Shown: one piece after another, positions 42,831-55,015 of the stretch | Position numbering within the stretch: the first letter of the stretch is position 1 | Layout: each line of letters opens with the position of its first letter | Source: Aquatica leii | Lineage: Eukaryota; Arthropoda; Insecta; Coleoptera; Lampyridae | Reading direction: 5' to 3' | DNA: 64,000 nucleotides | NCBI GenBank assembly: GCA_035610365.1 | Contig: CM069437.1 | Span: forward strand, 61,156,093-61,220,092 | Position numbers and translations under genes: made by a program | Notes under the pieces: generated by a model | Database searches by the model: none | What the model was told of the DNA's origin: nothing | Seen by the model: only the letters and a program-made list of their open reading frames with translations

Positions 42831-45270
42831 TTCGAAGCTGCTGGATGTGCTTTAAAAATAAATAAATAAATTCTAGGAAGCATTCTTAGAGATTTTTCTT
42901 CAATATGAATTCTATATTATGTGATTGCAGCAGTTCTGAGTGACGGTCTCAGTTGTCAAAAACACATCCTGGAAGCATTGAATTTCACTTCTTAAATTAT
43001 CAGTTACGAATTTATATTTTTTATTTAGCTTTTTATATCATTAATTTCAGTAAATCCTTCAATTTGTTGTGATAGCTCGCTACACATTTTATCTATAGTC
43101 TAAAAGTATCCAACTCTATGCTTATCGGCAGCTCCTAGAGCGGTGTGGGTTACTTTCTCGCCGGGCATCCGTTTGAAGCGTTTTTTGCTGTACCGGAAAC
43201 CTGCCTCATCATGGCCTAGTTTCATCCAAAATAAGTTTGATTTCTTAACAAATTAATTGTATGATTCTTCGTGTCTTATTTGTTTTTTCCAAAAATGTTT
43301 TGAGTGTTCTTTGGGCTACTAAACTATCAGTTTTTGTACTTTGTAATATCAATTGAAACGTATTGATAAATTTAAGGTCAGAATTCTACAATAATAAGTT
43401 TAGGTAGAAGGTCCAATTCATCAAAGATAATATTGTTTTTGACGCTAGAATGTCATCCCTGCTGAGGTAGCTCTTTCTGCTTCTTCAGCTGAACACTGGA
43501 TAATTTTTTGCCCATCACATAGTACTTAAACTTTTTAGTTTTAAATCTCGGTTTAAAAACTTTGTATCATTTTACTTGTTGTCATTTTCGTTACGTGTTT
43601 GACATATGTCTCATTCCAAATCCCTGAGAATCTTACAAACCAAATTTGGCGTCTTCTGTGTGGCGTCTAATAAGTTATTTCGTCGGTGTGAGTGGGCATA
43701 ATAGTTGTATATTCTTTAAATTGTTGCAAAAAACAATTTTATTGAAGGACTAGCATTGTGTTCTGCAGCGTGAACTAGAACGAGATTGATTTGATGCGTG
43801 ACACAATGAACATATGGAGCAAACGTTTCTTCTTCTATGCATTTCTTTATTTTGGCTTGAAGACTAATTCGTATTTCTCAAATAATAAATCATAAATCAG
43901 CGAGAGTTTGGCAGATGGATAACGAGTCTCTTTGTTTTATTTTGACGAACCAAATGAATCGCTGTCTTATTTGAACTTTGGGAGAATCGTTTTCATTTAA
44001 TGTAACATACCGCAGCATAATTGCCATTTGATCAAGATGTGTGCTTCTTGCACTCCCTAAAAATTGTTTCTCTTGTTTTATTTGCCAACATAGATAAAAG
44101 TTCATTGGAGATGGTTTTGCTCAAATATTTAATTTTTATTAATTGTTTAATATCACGATAGATAAAAATGTAGAAACACTAACACATGACAGAATATGAT
44201 TTTTGCTTTTTGAATGTGTAATTGCAGATTTTGCAACATGCTTCCAGTCGGTATAACCGTTACATCAAGAATTTTTCTTCACATGTCCGCTACCATTACC
44301 AAATAACTAGCAGTAGTGACAGCATGCATGGTTTTCTCTTGGAGAATACGCAAGTCAAGAGCTCTTCACGTTGACATTCCCGAATAATTTGTTTTTGTTG
44401 ACGTGATAAATAGCTTATTTGAAATATCGGCCATCTTTGGCAAGGAAACTTACGATGGGGCATATCGCACTCTTCTGGTTGACAAAGCCCATTGCGCAAA
44501 ACAGTTAAAATTTCGCCTCGTCATTGATGGAAGATGTTTTGAAGAGAGCTTTATCCGTCTTGAAATTTACGAAATATGGCATTTGTGACTGCTTCTTTTC
44601 CTGCGTTTTGTCTCGCAGACTTCCGGTGTGTTTTCTTTCCGACTGGCCCGTTGTAGCCTGAAAAATTGTTATTATTTTTTACGCGCTTCTTTATTCAAGA
44701 GTTTGTACCGATCAAATAATCATTATCTGTACATCAATATAACTCACTATTTCCTGAATGTGGACCATCTTGACTTGCTTGGAATCGATTAACTAATTAT
44801 GCTGCTCACGTAATTTGCTCATTCCCACGTCTCTTCTCTTTGGCTTGCTTATGGTGCTCTGTAAATAAATTTTTATTTTATATCAAATTTCATATTCTGA
44901 CGTGCTTTAGTATAAATATATGTATACAGGACAATTGACAAACTATTCATTCTTAAATCATGAAATAACAAACTGTTCCTTGACGCAGAGCGTTTGTTTC
45001 TTCTTCTACTTCTTTTTTCTGGGTGTTTGAAGAAGTGCTTAGAATAGTACTCTCTTCAAAGATGTTAGTTTGTTGCTGATGTCGACGTACTTTAGAAGAA
45101 ATGGCTTATTTTGGCTTGCTTGGGATCAGGTCCTGCTTTTTCTAACTCTTCCTTTTCATGCAGTTTTTTACCCAGAGCCGCTCTTACAGAGTCTTTTTGC
45201 ATGGCATGAATGGAAAACTCCGAGCGAGAGCGTACGCGATCGTGAGAAATCACTTGTGGGTATCTCATGA
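42780..45270 (-). pseudogene. ZMYM1/hAT-like transposase, heavily decayed
   Basis: Minus-strand blocks: an N-terminal HAMQKDSVRAALGKKLHEKE and DPKQAKISHFF (about 45100-45200), PYFVNFKTDKALFKTSSIND, GSARSTHLDQMAIMLRYVTL, YVHCVTHQINLVLVHAAEHN, LFFATI*RIYNYYAHSHRR, MPGEKVTHTALGAADKHRVGY-like codons and KNSQISQILQLSESVENKHN. The HC-THQ-NL-LVHAAEHN and FF-T-Q--YN-Y--S--R pairs are characteristic of ZMYM1-type hAT transposases. Many stops are present. Confidence 0.65.
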
Positions 45271-45325
45271 TCTACTATTAAAGAAAATTGTATATGTATA
45301 CTAAATTAATATTTTTTTTGGATAC

Positions 45326-45357
45326 TAGTTTGTAAGATGTGGGTATCTTACAAACTA
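45326..45357. repeat. perfect 13-bp hairpin
   Basis: TAGTTTGTAAGAT (45326-45338) and ATCTTACAAACTA (45345-45357) flank a six-base loop GTGGGT. It lies just upstream of the hAT-like gene and could be an element terminus. Confidence 0.85.
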
Positions 45358-45479
45358 CTATTAAGATGGTAAGTAACGTTATTTGTCTAGTGTGAAATAT
45401 ATGTAAAATTATTTCGGTAAAAATGTAAGCTCTGTACTTGACTGAAGTGCAAAAAATTACCTTTAACAAAGTTTTGTAG

Positions 45480-47150
45480 AGCGGGGTGAATAAAGTAACT
45501 AATAGAACTCAACTTGTCTCCGATGTATTTTATTATAACTGGTTAAAAAGGCGCCAAAACGAAAAAAAATTAGGTGCTTTTTTCACCTGACAACAATTAA
45601 AGGAAAAAAATAGGACACAACTAAACTACGAATAAGTTTCAATTTCATGTATGTTGAACTATCAAGCTATGCAACACCCTGTACGAGTAAGTAGTTACGG
45701 TAGAAAAGTTAATAATTAATAATAAAGAAATAAAAATTGCTAATGGTAGAAGTTTTATTTATACATTTTTTTTATTTAGACGTAAAATGAATGCGCTACT
45801 ATGTATTTCTCTTAATTATTTTCTGTTAAATTCGTTTATCAATCGCTTAAAATGTGTTTATGTTGTGAAAACAAACGTATCACATCAATAGAAGTGATAG
45901 ATGCGTATTTACAACGGGATATTTATTTAGGGTACAGGTATCCATTATTCCCACACCCTCTCCTTTAAGGACATTTTTGATGTTTTTTCCAACCTGGGTT
46001 TCTTTCTAGAACCATAACAATTTTCTGGTGAGTTTTTTCCTTTGATTCAAGAAAATTCAATAGAGCTTGATTCACTAACTTCATGCTTTCCGTAAAGATA
46101 GATCTTCCCATTGTTTAATTAAGCCTAAAAGGTGGCTAAAATGAACTTCAATGTAACCTAAATCAGTCACTACAAAATTAATTGAAATGCATTTTTGGCA
46201 TATTTCAGAATTAGGCATATGTCTTTAAACCCTGGTTCTTCCTGTTCTTGGCACAAGTGATCTACAACATGTGATAAAATTAAGAACAATAACATTCATC
46301 CCAATTACCAAAAAGGCGAATGCAACTAATTGCTCCAACCACAGAATGAGCAGCTTGATGAGCCACGCCCTAACAGCTTTCCTTAACATCATTCAATTTT
46401 TTAGGCGATATTTTTGATTTCAAAACGAAAATTATTTAACATTATTGATACCGGAAAAAAAGCACATATTGTTATAAATTGTCAATTCAGTCAAATTTTA
46501 AGGAGAACTCTTCAAATAGAAATTTTAGGCAAAATAAAATATCTGTAAAAGCATCCCGACTTCTGAAAACAAATTTACAATTTATTAAATATCAATATTT
46601 AGCAAAATAAACAGGCAAAATCTGACCTTTAGTCATAACGATTTGTTTTTTTAGGCAATTGCATATGTTAAAACTTAACAAACGCCAATGATCGGAAAAA
46701 ATAAACTAATTTGAATTTTTAGCAGTGGAATGGCACAGTACGAGTTTTATTTCAGATTGCTGAAAAGGTTTTAAAGGATTTTAAAACAGCAAAATATGAC
46801 AACTTTCATGTATTCTGTAGCTTACAAGTATGTGATTTGCTCTATTAAAAGATCATTGTTATTGAATCCATGATCTGAAATTAGTGTATTGCGATCTTAT
46901 CCTGTGTACTTTTTAAGTCTAAAGCTAGGTTTGACATGTAGATAATTATGCTACTATTTATATTACAAAATAATTTAATATTTAAATGTTCTTATGGTTA
47001 TGAACAATTATAACAAATAATATTACGATTTTCTTACTTAAAAACAGTTTATTTTTGATTACAAGTTAATCAAGGTGAATTAAACTGACAAAACGTTGTT
47101 CGCGTTATCGGCGTATGCCGGCGTTATAAATAACCTACGTTATAAAATTA
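45480..47150. other. AT-rich region with minor repeats
   Basis: CTTAACAAACGCCAATGATCGG at about 46680 is shared with the 18.1-kb repeat. On the minus strand around 46040-46400 there are open patches such as ESMKLVNQALLNFLESKEKT, not recognised as any family. Confidence 0.35.
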
Positions 47151-47159
47151 GCATTATTG

Positions 47160-47335
47160 GAGCCGGTTTCTCAATTGTAGTTTAAACTTTGGTTAACTTA
47201 AACTTAGATTAAATTAAAAATACTGTCATATCATTGGTTAGCGGTTTTAAACTAACCAATAATATGATAGGAATTTAAAATTAACTGTAGGTTAGTTAAT
47301 CTGGAGTTTAATCCTTAATTGTGAACCGGGCCTTG
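47160..47335. repeat. MITE-like element with imperfect inverted ends
   Basis: The left end CCGGTTTCTCAATTGTAGTT and the reverse complement of the right end CCGGTTCACAATTAAGGATT match over most of about 26 bases. The roughly 175-bp interior has further inverted blocks (AACCAATGATATGA-type). There is no coding capacity. Confidence 0.6.
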
Positions 47336-48399
47336 ACGTTCTAAAAATTAGTCATCTTTCTTTAACTGCAAAAAATAAGTGAAATTAGTATACTACTGTT
47401 ATTTTAATTTTCTATTCGGTCAAGTATAAATCATATGATATCACTCGCGATTACGACTATATTTGAAATGTTTTTGGAATGCCATCCTGCGGTAAAAATA
47501 CCACGAATGATAAAATATAGTTTATAGTTTAATTAATTAAGCTAAGTTAAAAGAAAATATACAAATTGAAAAGTATGGCGCACAGTCAATCAAGCAACAA
47601 ACGTATACTTGGTCGTCGCAGATACGATTGACACTACAAATATTTAAATACAAAAAAAGAGTACTTTTAGTTTATTGTGCTGCTAGCGTTAGTAGCATAT
47701 AAATATTCCGTAAAAAACTGGAAAGTAAAGCAATAAGTATACTACCGTAGTATCACAAATACACTTCGTATGTTACATTTGATATTACAACACAATATGC
47801 ACTAAATTTCCAATTTCATGTGATATTTAACATCCCCATTTAATAGATAACAGTAACAAACATGTTTGTATTTAGCAAGCAACGATGATTACATAAGTTC
47901 TTGCGTTTAGTAGTTAATGACCATTGATGAAAAATTCCGGAATGGAGTAACTAGCTGTAATTAAAGGAATTCTTAAAGTTATTACGGGACCGTAATAAAA
48001 GTATGCAAGCAGAAAAGAAAATTAATCCCCACCGCAAAAAAGAAATGCACCTTTGCTTGTGAGCTTTTTTTGCTTCTAACTATCGAATTTTTATTCAATC
48101 AAAATATGCGAATGTTCAAAGATTCTTAAGTTAAAAGTTTCACTGAGCATTTCGTTAATACGCGCTGACTTTTTAGTTTGTTAGTCAAAATGCAAATGCG
48201 TAGACGTTAACGAAAACAGATGAGGAAGCAAATCCAATATTGCCGACGGGGTTTAAACTAAGCAAAATTTATACAAAGCGAAAAACTATAATTACGCTCA
48301 AAGTGGTTTAGCGTAACTTTGGCTACACGTGGCCTTAAATTGTTTTGTTAAAACAATAGACTTTAAAGAGTCCTGAGGTAGGGTAGAACATGTGTTTGT

Positions 48400-49085
48400 A
48401 CACACCCTAAATGTAACGTTGAGTGGTCATGATGTTTCTTATGAATAGCAAAGGTGGCTACTGAGGGCAGTAGCTTCTCATACCATAACTTCCACGGCGG
48501 GGTGCACATGTCGTTTTACAAAAAAATTATAATCACGCTTTTTACCACGTCTTCTCACTTTTCCTTGGCCATCGTGCTTGTCCAAACAGAATTGCGATTT
48601 GTCGCTAATGATTACTATATTCCATTCCTGATCCCACTGAACTCGTTCTTTATACTATCGCACTCGGTTACTTCGATGTTTACAGTTGAGCGGTAGCACT
48701 ATGTGAGGACGGTATGAACGCAGCCCAAAACCAATAATTTAGGGTAAGTGAAGCGGTTCTTTAACGCCGAAAGTCTAAGGCGGCGATCTTCGCGGTCTGT
48801 CATTGTTAGACGGGGTTTCTTGTTCTTGGTGTTTGACTTTTCTGGAACTATGCACACCACAGTACTCAGACTTCTACTGGTAATCACTTTAAATGTAAAT
48901 CAGTTTTTCTAAGACCAATTATTTGCGCACTATCAAATTTGTTCAGTTCAAGGAAATTTGCGTGTTTTTTTACTGTAGGCATAACAAACCGATCAAAGAA
49001 CCACTTAGATATGTACTGCACGATAATCAAAGGCTTACTGTAGCTAAAAAAGTCTATAACCACATATCGTGTTTTAAAGAACAAA
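48400..49085 (-). pseudogene. Tc1-type transposase relic 2
   Basis: Minus strand: LNKFDSAQIIGLRKTDLHL, ITSRSLSTVVCIVPEKSNT, KPRLTMTDREDRRLRLSALK, ISDKSQFCLDKHDGQGKVRR, RGKKRDYNFFVKRHVHPAVE. The order is helix-turn-helix, GRPR-like linker (here KPRL), the DES catalytic block (mutated to DKS) and the RRRGERR-FFVERHVHP block of Tc1 elements. It is a different copy from that at 10.9-11.7 kb and its catalytic Glu is lost. Confidence 0.7.
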
Positions 49086-49617
49086 AACACAAAAATATGA
49101 CTGACAAATTGATTTTGTTTTGATCCAAACAAATGTATGTACAAATTATTATTGAAATAAAAGAATTATTAATGCGGGTTTCTGATTTCTGTCACTTAGT
49201 ATACATATTTTAGACAAGATTTTGTGTGTGCGTCTTATTGGATTGCAGAACCTTACGTATTTTAGCTCTTAACTTAAATAACTCGTATTTTTACCACGAC
49301 TTCAACCACCATACGTTACTGTGCTTACAATGTACAGATTTTTCATAAATTGTATCACGAAATGATATTATTATTTTTTATTGGTACAATTTTTTACTCG
49401 GCTGTGGGTGGCAATTTTGTTTTGTTTTGTTGATAGAAGCATCAAACGCTACAGCTTACCGAACAAAACCAGGTAAAAATCAATCAAATATTGTGTTTTT
49501 ATTTTTTAGAGTTGATGTTATTATTTTTACTCAGTAATGTCGATATGTGATAAATTAATTAATTAATAATCTTCTTCGTTTAGGAGGGGCATATAAAACC
49601 ACTTTAATTTATTTTTA

Positions 49618-49658
49618 TGGCAACGTTTCGTGCTGAAGGTTAGCACTTCCTCAGGCCA
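49618..49658 (-). ncRNA. hammerhead-like motif of PLE F4 copy 2
   Basis: Minus strand: helix I TGGC (49655-49658) against GCCA (49618-49621), CTGAGGA (49648-49654), helix II GTGCT/AGCAC and GAAACGTT (49622-49629). Every invariant position is met. Helix III is reduced to ACGU. Confidence 0.7.
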
Positions 49659-49988
49659 ACTGTAATTTATTGAACTCGTAAGTCAACACATAGTAACAAC
49701 AAAATAAAATTAAACAGATAATTTTTAACACATAAAACTTACAGAATAAAATCAAGTGGATCAATCCACCGACCAAGGACATTGGCAACTTTACGAGTTA
49801 GTAATTAATAATAAATACAACATTAAACATACAATGGTCAATATTTAAAATTTTAATATAACGTAGAACATACACGTTCAACAAACAATTGACAAATGTT
49901 GTGTAATCAAAAATTTATGAATGTCAAGTGAAAAGATAAGAATAAAATGATAAACAAAACTGAATAACGATAGATCCAACCTATATAG

Positions 49989-50771
49989 TTATCTCACCAT
50001 TTTGGATAATAAATTATTATAAACGCTGCTTAAATTGTTGGTATCGTTGTTAAAATTAATATTATTATTATATATATTGATGTATAGCATTTCGGAAACT
50101 AAACGCTTTTTCAAGTTGTTTTCCACATCTAGAATTGTGGGATTGATAAAATTGAAATTGTGTCCCGTGTCTATATGATGTACGGCCAAAGCTGTATCGC
50201 CTTTTTTTGTGCTACAATCGTATTTATGGTTGGCCATCCGATTTTTTAGCTTCTGTTTAGTTTGACCAATATAACACGCATTGCATCCAGTACAATCAAG
50301 CTTGTACACTACGTCGTGTTTATCTATAGTGTTAGTTCTATCTTTGGTATTACTATACAGCATGTTGTAAATGGTGTTAGTGTTATACATGGTTATTTTG
50401 ATGTTAGGTGTTGTTAGTATCGGAATGATTCTTTGTGTTAGATTTGGGACGTTTATGATTTTGGTGTAAGTGATGTTAGTATTAAGGTTAGCGTTAAGGG
50501 TAGTGTTAAGGTTAGTACTAGGTGGGTTAACTGGTGGTGGAATAATATTAGTTGTGTTTGTGTGTAGCAGTATTTTTTTTATTATATTGTTAGGATAGTT
50601 GTTGTTTCTAAGTATTTTCTTTAGCATCTTAAAGTTTTTTTCATGAAATTGAGGACTGCTCAAACCTATAATTTTATTTTTCATAGCCTTAATAGTATTA
50701 ATCTTTTGGTGGTGTGGATGTTTAGATAAGTAATTGATCGTTCTATTAGAGGCTATCGGCTTATTATACAA
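49989..50771 (-). CDS. PLE F4 linker plus GIY-YIG endonuclease, 260 codons, uninterrupted
   Basis: The frame starts MYNKPIASNRTINYLSKHPH, which corresponds to the last conserved RT-thumb block ([10 protein letters not shown]...SHHHP in F1). It then has an Asn/Thr-rich linker, KIINVPNLTQRIIPILTTPN, DVVYKLDCTGCNACYIGQTK (the GIY-YIG core in divergent form, with the CC pair typical of PLEs), HIDTGHNFNFINPTILDVEN and the terminal SVYNNLLSKM. No stop breaks it, unlike its two relatives in the window. As the RT is missing, the product could at most be an endonuclease. The start codon is the first ATG and may be fortuitous, lying next to the truncation point. Confidence 0.65.
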   Translation of the reverse strand: MYNKPIASNRTINYLSKHPHHQKINTIKAMKNKIIGLSSPQFHEKNFKMLKKILRNNNYPNNIIKKILLHTNTTNIIPPPVNPPSTNLNTTLNANLNTNITYTKIINVPNLTQRIIPILTTPNIKITMYNTNTIYNMLYSNTKDRTNTIDKHDVVYKLDCTGCNACYIGQTKQKLKNRMANHKYDCSTKKGDTALAVHHIDTGHNFNFINPTILDVENNLKKRLVSEMLYINIYNNNINFNNDTNNLSSVYNNLLSKMVR

Positions 50772-51310
50772 TTCCCCAGATTTAAATAGGACACATAAAA
50801 ATAATATGACAAGTTCCTATACACTATTTTTCTTATGGCTCTTCCTACGAAGATACGAGCTCATAACGGTCGACTCTGGAAATGATTTCTTTTGAAATAA
50901 CTCTTGAAGTACTAAGTGAAACTTGATAATTTTTTTGTGTGATTAAATGAACGAAAACAAAATATTTTTATTCAATAAGGTTTTTTGCAGTAGTTATCTT
51001 CGTAAATTTTATTCTTTGTTGCTATAATTTTTCGACATGTACTAATTTAAACAAAGATATTTATTCAATAGTCAGTTAAAATCAATATCAGTGTCAGAGC
51101 GTATTAAAATTTTTGTTCTTTTTCTTATTATCTTAGTAGTTAATTAATAAGTGACGGAGTTATTTTAAAACAAACAATTCGCAGAGGCTTCCGTTATGAA
51201 CCCGTATCTCTTTAGGGAGGACCATAGCAAAAAGGGTGTATAGAAACTTGTCATATTATTTTTGTATCTTATCTAAATTCGGAAGATTGCCCACATATTC
51301 TATGCCACCT
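50765..51310. repeat. foldback repeat, inverted arms of about 190 bp
   Basis: The left arm has AAAAATAATATGACAAGTTCC, CTCATAACGG and AATAACTC. The right arm, inverted, has GAAACTTGTCATATTATTTT, CCGTTATGAACCCGTATCTC. A third copy at 61340-61640 is in the left-arm orientation. The arms differ by several substitutions. Confidence 0.7.
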
Positions 51311-53980
51311 TGTATAAGAATTCGTTAATAATTTAATTTTGTTTACTGTATTACTTTCATTTTGCTAAATACATACATACCGTGATCCGAGTTTTTACTA
51401 ACACTAATTTATTCAATTTTGATTGCTACAGATATTCATTTGTTTTCGGCATTTTCAAATTGCTAGTAATTTTTTTATTTTTTCAGTTTAATTTCTTATA
51501 CGTTTGTTTTTTATAATTTTTCTTGTAACGTCGGCTTTAATTTTTTTTGCAACAAATGTAATTTTCTAATCTATTTGATAACCACTTAAGATAACTTTCT
51601 CTTTTCTTTTGCTCGTTTTTCTTATTTTCTGTATCCTTTTACTCGTCTACGGTTTTTATTATTTTAAGATCTTTAGATAACGAATCGATAAGTCTAAGCT
51701 AACTCAGTGTGATTGGAATTTAAAAAGAAAACGCGTGGCTAAGCATTTTCTAAACGATGCTAAAGTCAAATTTATTAGTGTAGAAATAATATTTAGCGAG
51801 AATTCTTTTCATGTTACGGTTGTGAGCAAAAAATCTATGAAATGTACAAGTTGCAATTAAAAATGCAAAAACGTACATGTCAGTAAATGAGTGTTTCTTT
51901 ATAATCATTTTTTATTATAAAGTTTTTGCACTGAAACAAAGAAATCTACACTTTGCAGTACTAAAAAGAATTTTTATTGTAATTTAAATCCCTATCAGCT
52001 ACTATTTAACATTTTGTTTTTTAGCTTTATGACATTGTGTTATGATTACAGATTAATTACGACTATAAACTATGTAAATTGCTAAGGTTAAAATCGTTAT
52101 AATAATCTTAATATTTTCGTAGCTTTAAATTTTTATATCAATAACGACTTAAAAACTGTAATCGGTTAAAAAACGATCATTATAACAAAATACCAATTTC
52201 CAAATAACGTTTTGTCAATCTACATTTTATACAAAGTCAAATCAATAAAGATTTCTTATTTTTAAACGAAGATAAGTAGTTTCAAGTGTTAACTAAATTA
52301 GATAAGTTACCAGCAATTGCTTCGCCAAGAAGTTACTTCCAAATCTAAGTTAAGAATAATTTGTAATTATTTTTAAGAGGTATAAGCAAGAAGGTACATT
52401 AATAGTTAAATCACGTTTTTTACGCATTCGAGAAAGTGATTTTGACAAGGATGATACATTAGGCGGTTTCTTGTCTGAGGCATAGTAAGTTAATTTACGT
52501 GACAGAAATCAGCTTTAGAAACTGTAGCGTTGATGATTTAAAAGCAGGTGCGAAAATGTTATTTGCATAGGATTCACCATAAGGCTTGAATATTTGTTAG
52601 TTTTGTCACACGTAAGCTTGTCACCTTACGTTTTTGATTTTAGATAAAATCAGATATGTGACGTGCTAACTTGACTACACACATTTATAAACATTACTTT
52701 GACGATGTTATTATTTTAGTTTCTTGAAGTGAGAACGATAGTATTTTTAACGTGACAAAGAACTGAGTTTGAATGCTGCAAAAAGTAAGAGAAATATTAA
52801 ATCGTGCTTGCGAAAAGCTTTCTGCTATTTTGATTCCCTTAAGGTTGCGCATCGGATATTTGATATGATATGAATATTTGTATCATAGAATTTCAAAGTT
52901 TAATTAGTTTAGTTAAAAAACTTTCAATCTCATTAAAATACACACTTTTATGTTTCTTTAAACATACTGACAATGCATTGTGGATGTTAGAATATTTGTA
53001 CATGAATTCTGCATTGCGGATTTGTTATCAATAGATTGATTTAACAGTTGAAAATGACATTTTAGACTAAATTCGATAGCAGTAATAGTATTCTGGGTAT
53101 GCATGCATCTTTCAGAAATATAAAATTTTATATTTAGATAAACCATTCTGAATTCTTTAACAATTACATTTTCAATTGAAAATATTTTTGTTGTTTGCAA
53201 TTTAAAGGATAAGCAATATGTAGAACGTAAGTGGATTTAACGCATCGTCGGATTTATAAATGAATATTATACTCGAAATAAAAATTTTTATTTAATGATG
53301 AATCGACTATATAACATTACTTATATTATGAAAAAAAATTTTTTATATTGGTACAAGTTAAAAAATAAATTCTGCTTAGTTCAATTTAAGCTTAATTATA
53401 TTTTGATGTATGAAGTGGGTTTTTATAATATTTGAAAATTAATTATAAATTTTGTTTTTATTGTTGGAATAATTTGGTACTTTAGAATTTATGTATTTTG
53501 TAACATGGTTTTAAGCAAATTTAACCTAAAAATTTCTGACTGAATAATATAAATAGAAAGTTTTTGGGTTAAGCTACTTAAAATTTTTTAGTGGGAAAAC
53601 TCCGGACCACCAATATTTGGTTATATTGGCAAATTGTGCTTTTATAATTCTAAGTTTGACAGTTTATTTAAATAATTCTGTTACAATAAAGCTTCTAAAC
53701 AAAAGTTTATAAAAACACCATAAAAACAGCATAAAAATTATCTGCTGAATAATAATTAAAACTGAAGTTAGTTAACTAAGACTGTCTTTTCCTAACCAGA
53801 GTTTAAACTACGTCATTTATAAAGATTTAAATGTTTTTCTTTTTTAGCCAGCGCCGTTGTAAAGTTGCTTTTTTGGGTTAAATTGTTTGGTAACGGTTCC
53901 TATAATGCACACGAGTACAACATTCTTTAGCAGCATAAAGAAATCGCGTATTAATTGTACGTGTGCCGCCACCGCTCAGT
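51311..53980. other. AT-rich region, nothing recognised
   Basis: Short frames only, with no motif, array or long inverted repeat noticed. Confidence 0.4.
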
Positions 53981-53984
53981 TTGA

Positions 53985-55015
53985 AGATTATTTAAGACGA
54001 CTACACCTTTGATACCCCTTAATGTATGCATGACCACAAGAGCAATGAATGCTATAAACTCCTTCAGATTGAAAAGAAATAACGTTTTTCACCCGATTTA
54101 GGAATTGACCCAATTTAGGAAGTGTAGAAAACCGAGTAACAATGTTGTGTTTAGACAACATTTTTTCTATTTGGCTCATTATACCTTTGACATAAGGTAG
54201 ATAAGCGATCAACACTGGTTGATACCTAGATTCCGCTGTTACTCTTGGTTTTAATGATGGCCAAACGCAAGACCAAGACAAGGCCACATAGGCCTTGGTC
54301 TTGGTCATGCTTTTTGGTCTTGCACGCAAGACGCTTGCAGTATTGCATTTTTACACTGTACTATAAATGAAACTTCACAATGAAAGTCAATGTTGTTAAA
54401 AAAAATTTTAATGGATATTTGATTAAAAACGAAAAATTAAGTTACTTTAATAAAATAATAATAAATTCTGTCTAACCCACATAAATAATAATAAACTCGA
54501 CATGTTTCGGCTTTTTTAATACTTAAGCCATTTACAAGTACAACTGCATCTGTAAATGGCTTGAAAATATTAAAAAACTGGAAACATATATTGCTTATAA
54601 TTTTTATTATTAAAAATGAATGTGGATTAGACAGAATTGTTTACTTTTCATTAATCTACTAAACCTTCAATAAGAACGATGATACAAAATATTAAGTTAC
54701 TTTATTTTTAACTTTACATGTCAACGATATAACAAGATTTAATTTAATTTTATACTCAATAAACTATCAAAATACAAATACATAAATACATAAGCAAATG
54801 TTAATTAATTTCAATTCTTAATTTTGAAGGATCTTAAAATTGTATCATACCTACATTTTTTATTGAATAGCTAAATTTAAATTCGAGACAAGTAAAAATA
54901 TTTGTGAAGGTACAAACTTGTTGAAATGTGTTAAAGGATTGACAATTTTTCCTCACAAATATTCAATAATAAGCATTATTGCATTTGCAATGCGTCTGTT
55001 GTATTTTATAATAGA
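53985..55015. repeat. composite repeat, copy 2 (PLE relic joined to hAT-like sequence)
   Basis: The PLE relic (53988-54253) is joined at ...TTGGTTT|TAATGATGGCCAAACGC to a hAT-like terminus and about 750 bases of non-coding sequence. The same junction occurs at 2157/2158. An inverted repeat around 54515-54575 (AATACTTAAGCCATTTACA with TGTAAATGGCTTGAAAATATT) is complete here and half lost in copy 1. Confidence 0.8.
53988..54253 (-). pseudogene. PLE linker and start of GIY-YIG domain, relic
   Basis: Minus strand: ESRYQPVLIAYLPYVKGIMS, KMLSKHNIVTRFSTLPKLGQ, then VISFQSEGVYSIHCSCGHAY, the GIY-YIG entry (compare GVYQIPCSCGLVYIG), degraded after AYI. It belongs to a PLE lineage different from F1-F4. 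Confidence 0.65.

Larger units (their letters stand above)
49560..50771 (-). mobile_element. Penelope-like element, family F4, copy 2
   Basis: The intact linker-endonuclease frame is at 49989-50771, followed by a 3' untranslated region and a complete hammerhead-like terminus at 49618-49658. The end sequence AGTGGTTTTATATGCCCCTC (sense, about 49585-49605) parallels the end of copy 1. The 5' end stops at the fingers/thumb boundary of the RT, directly against a foldback repeat. Confidence 0.8.
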
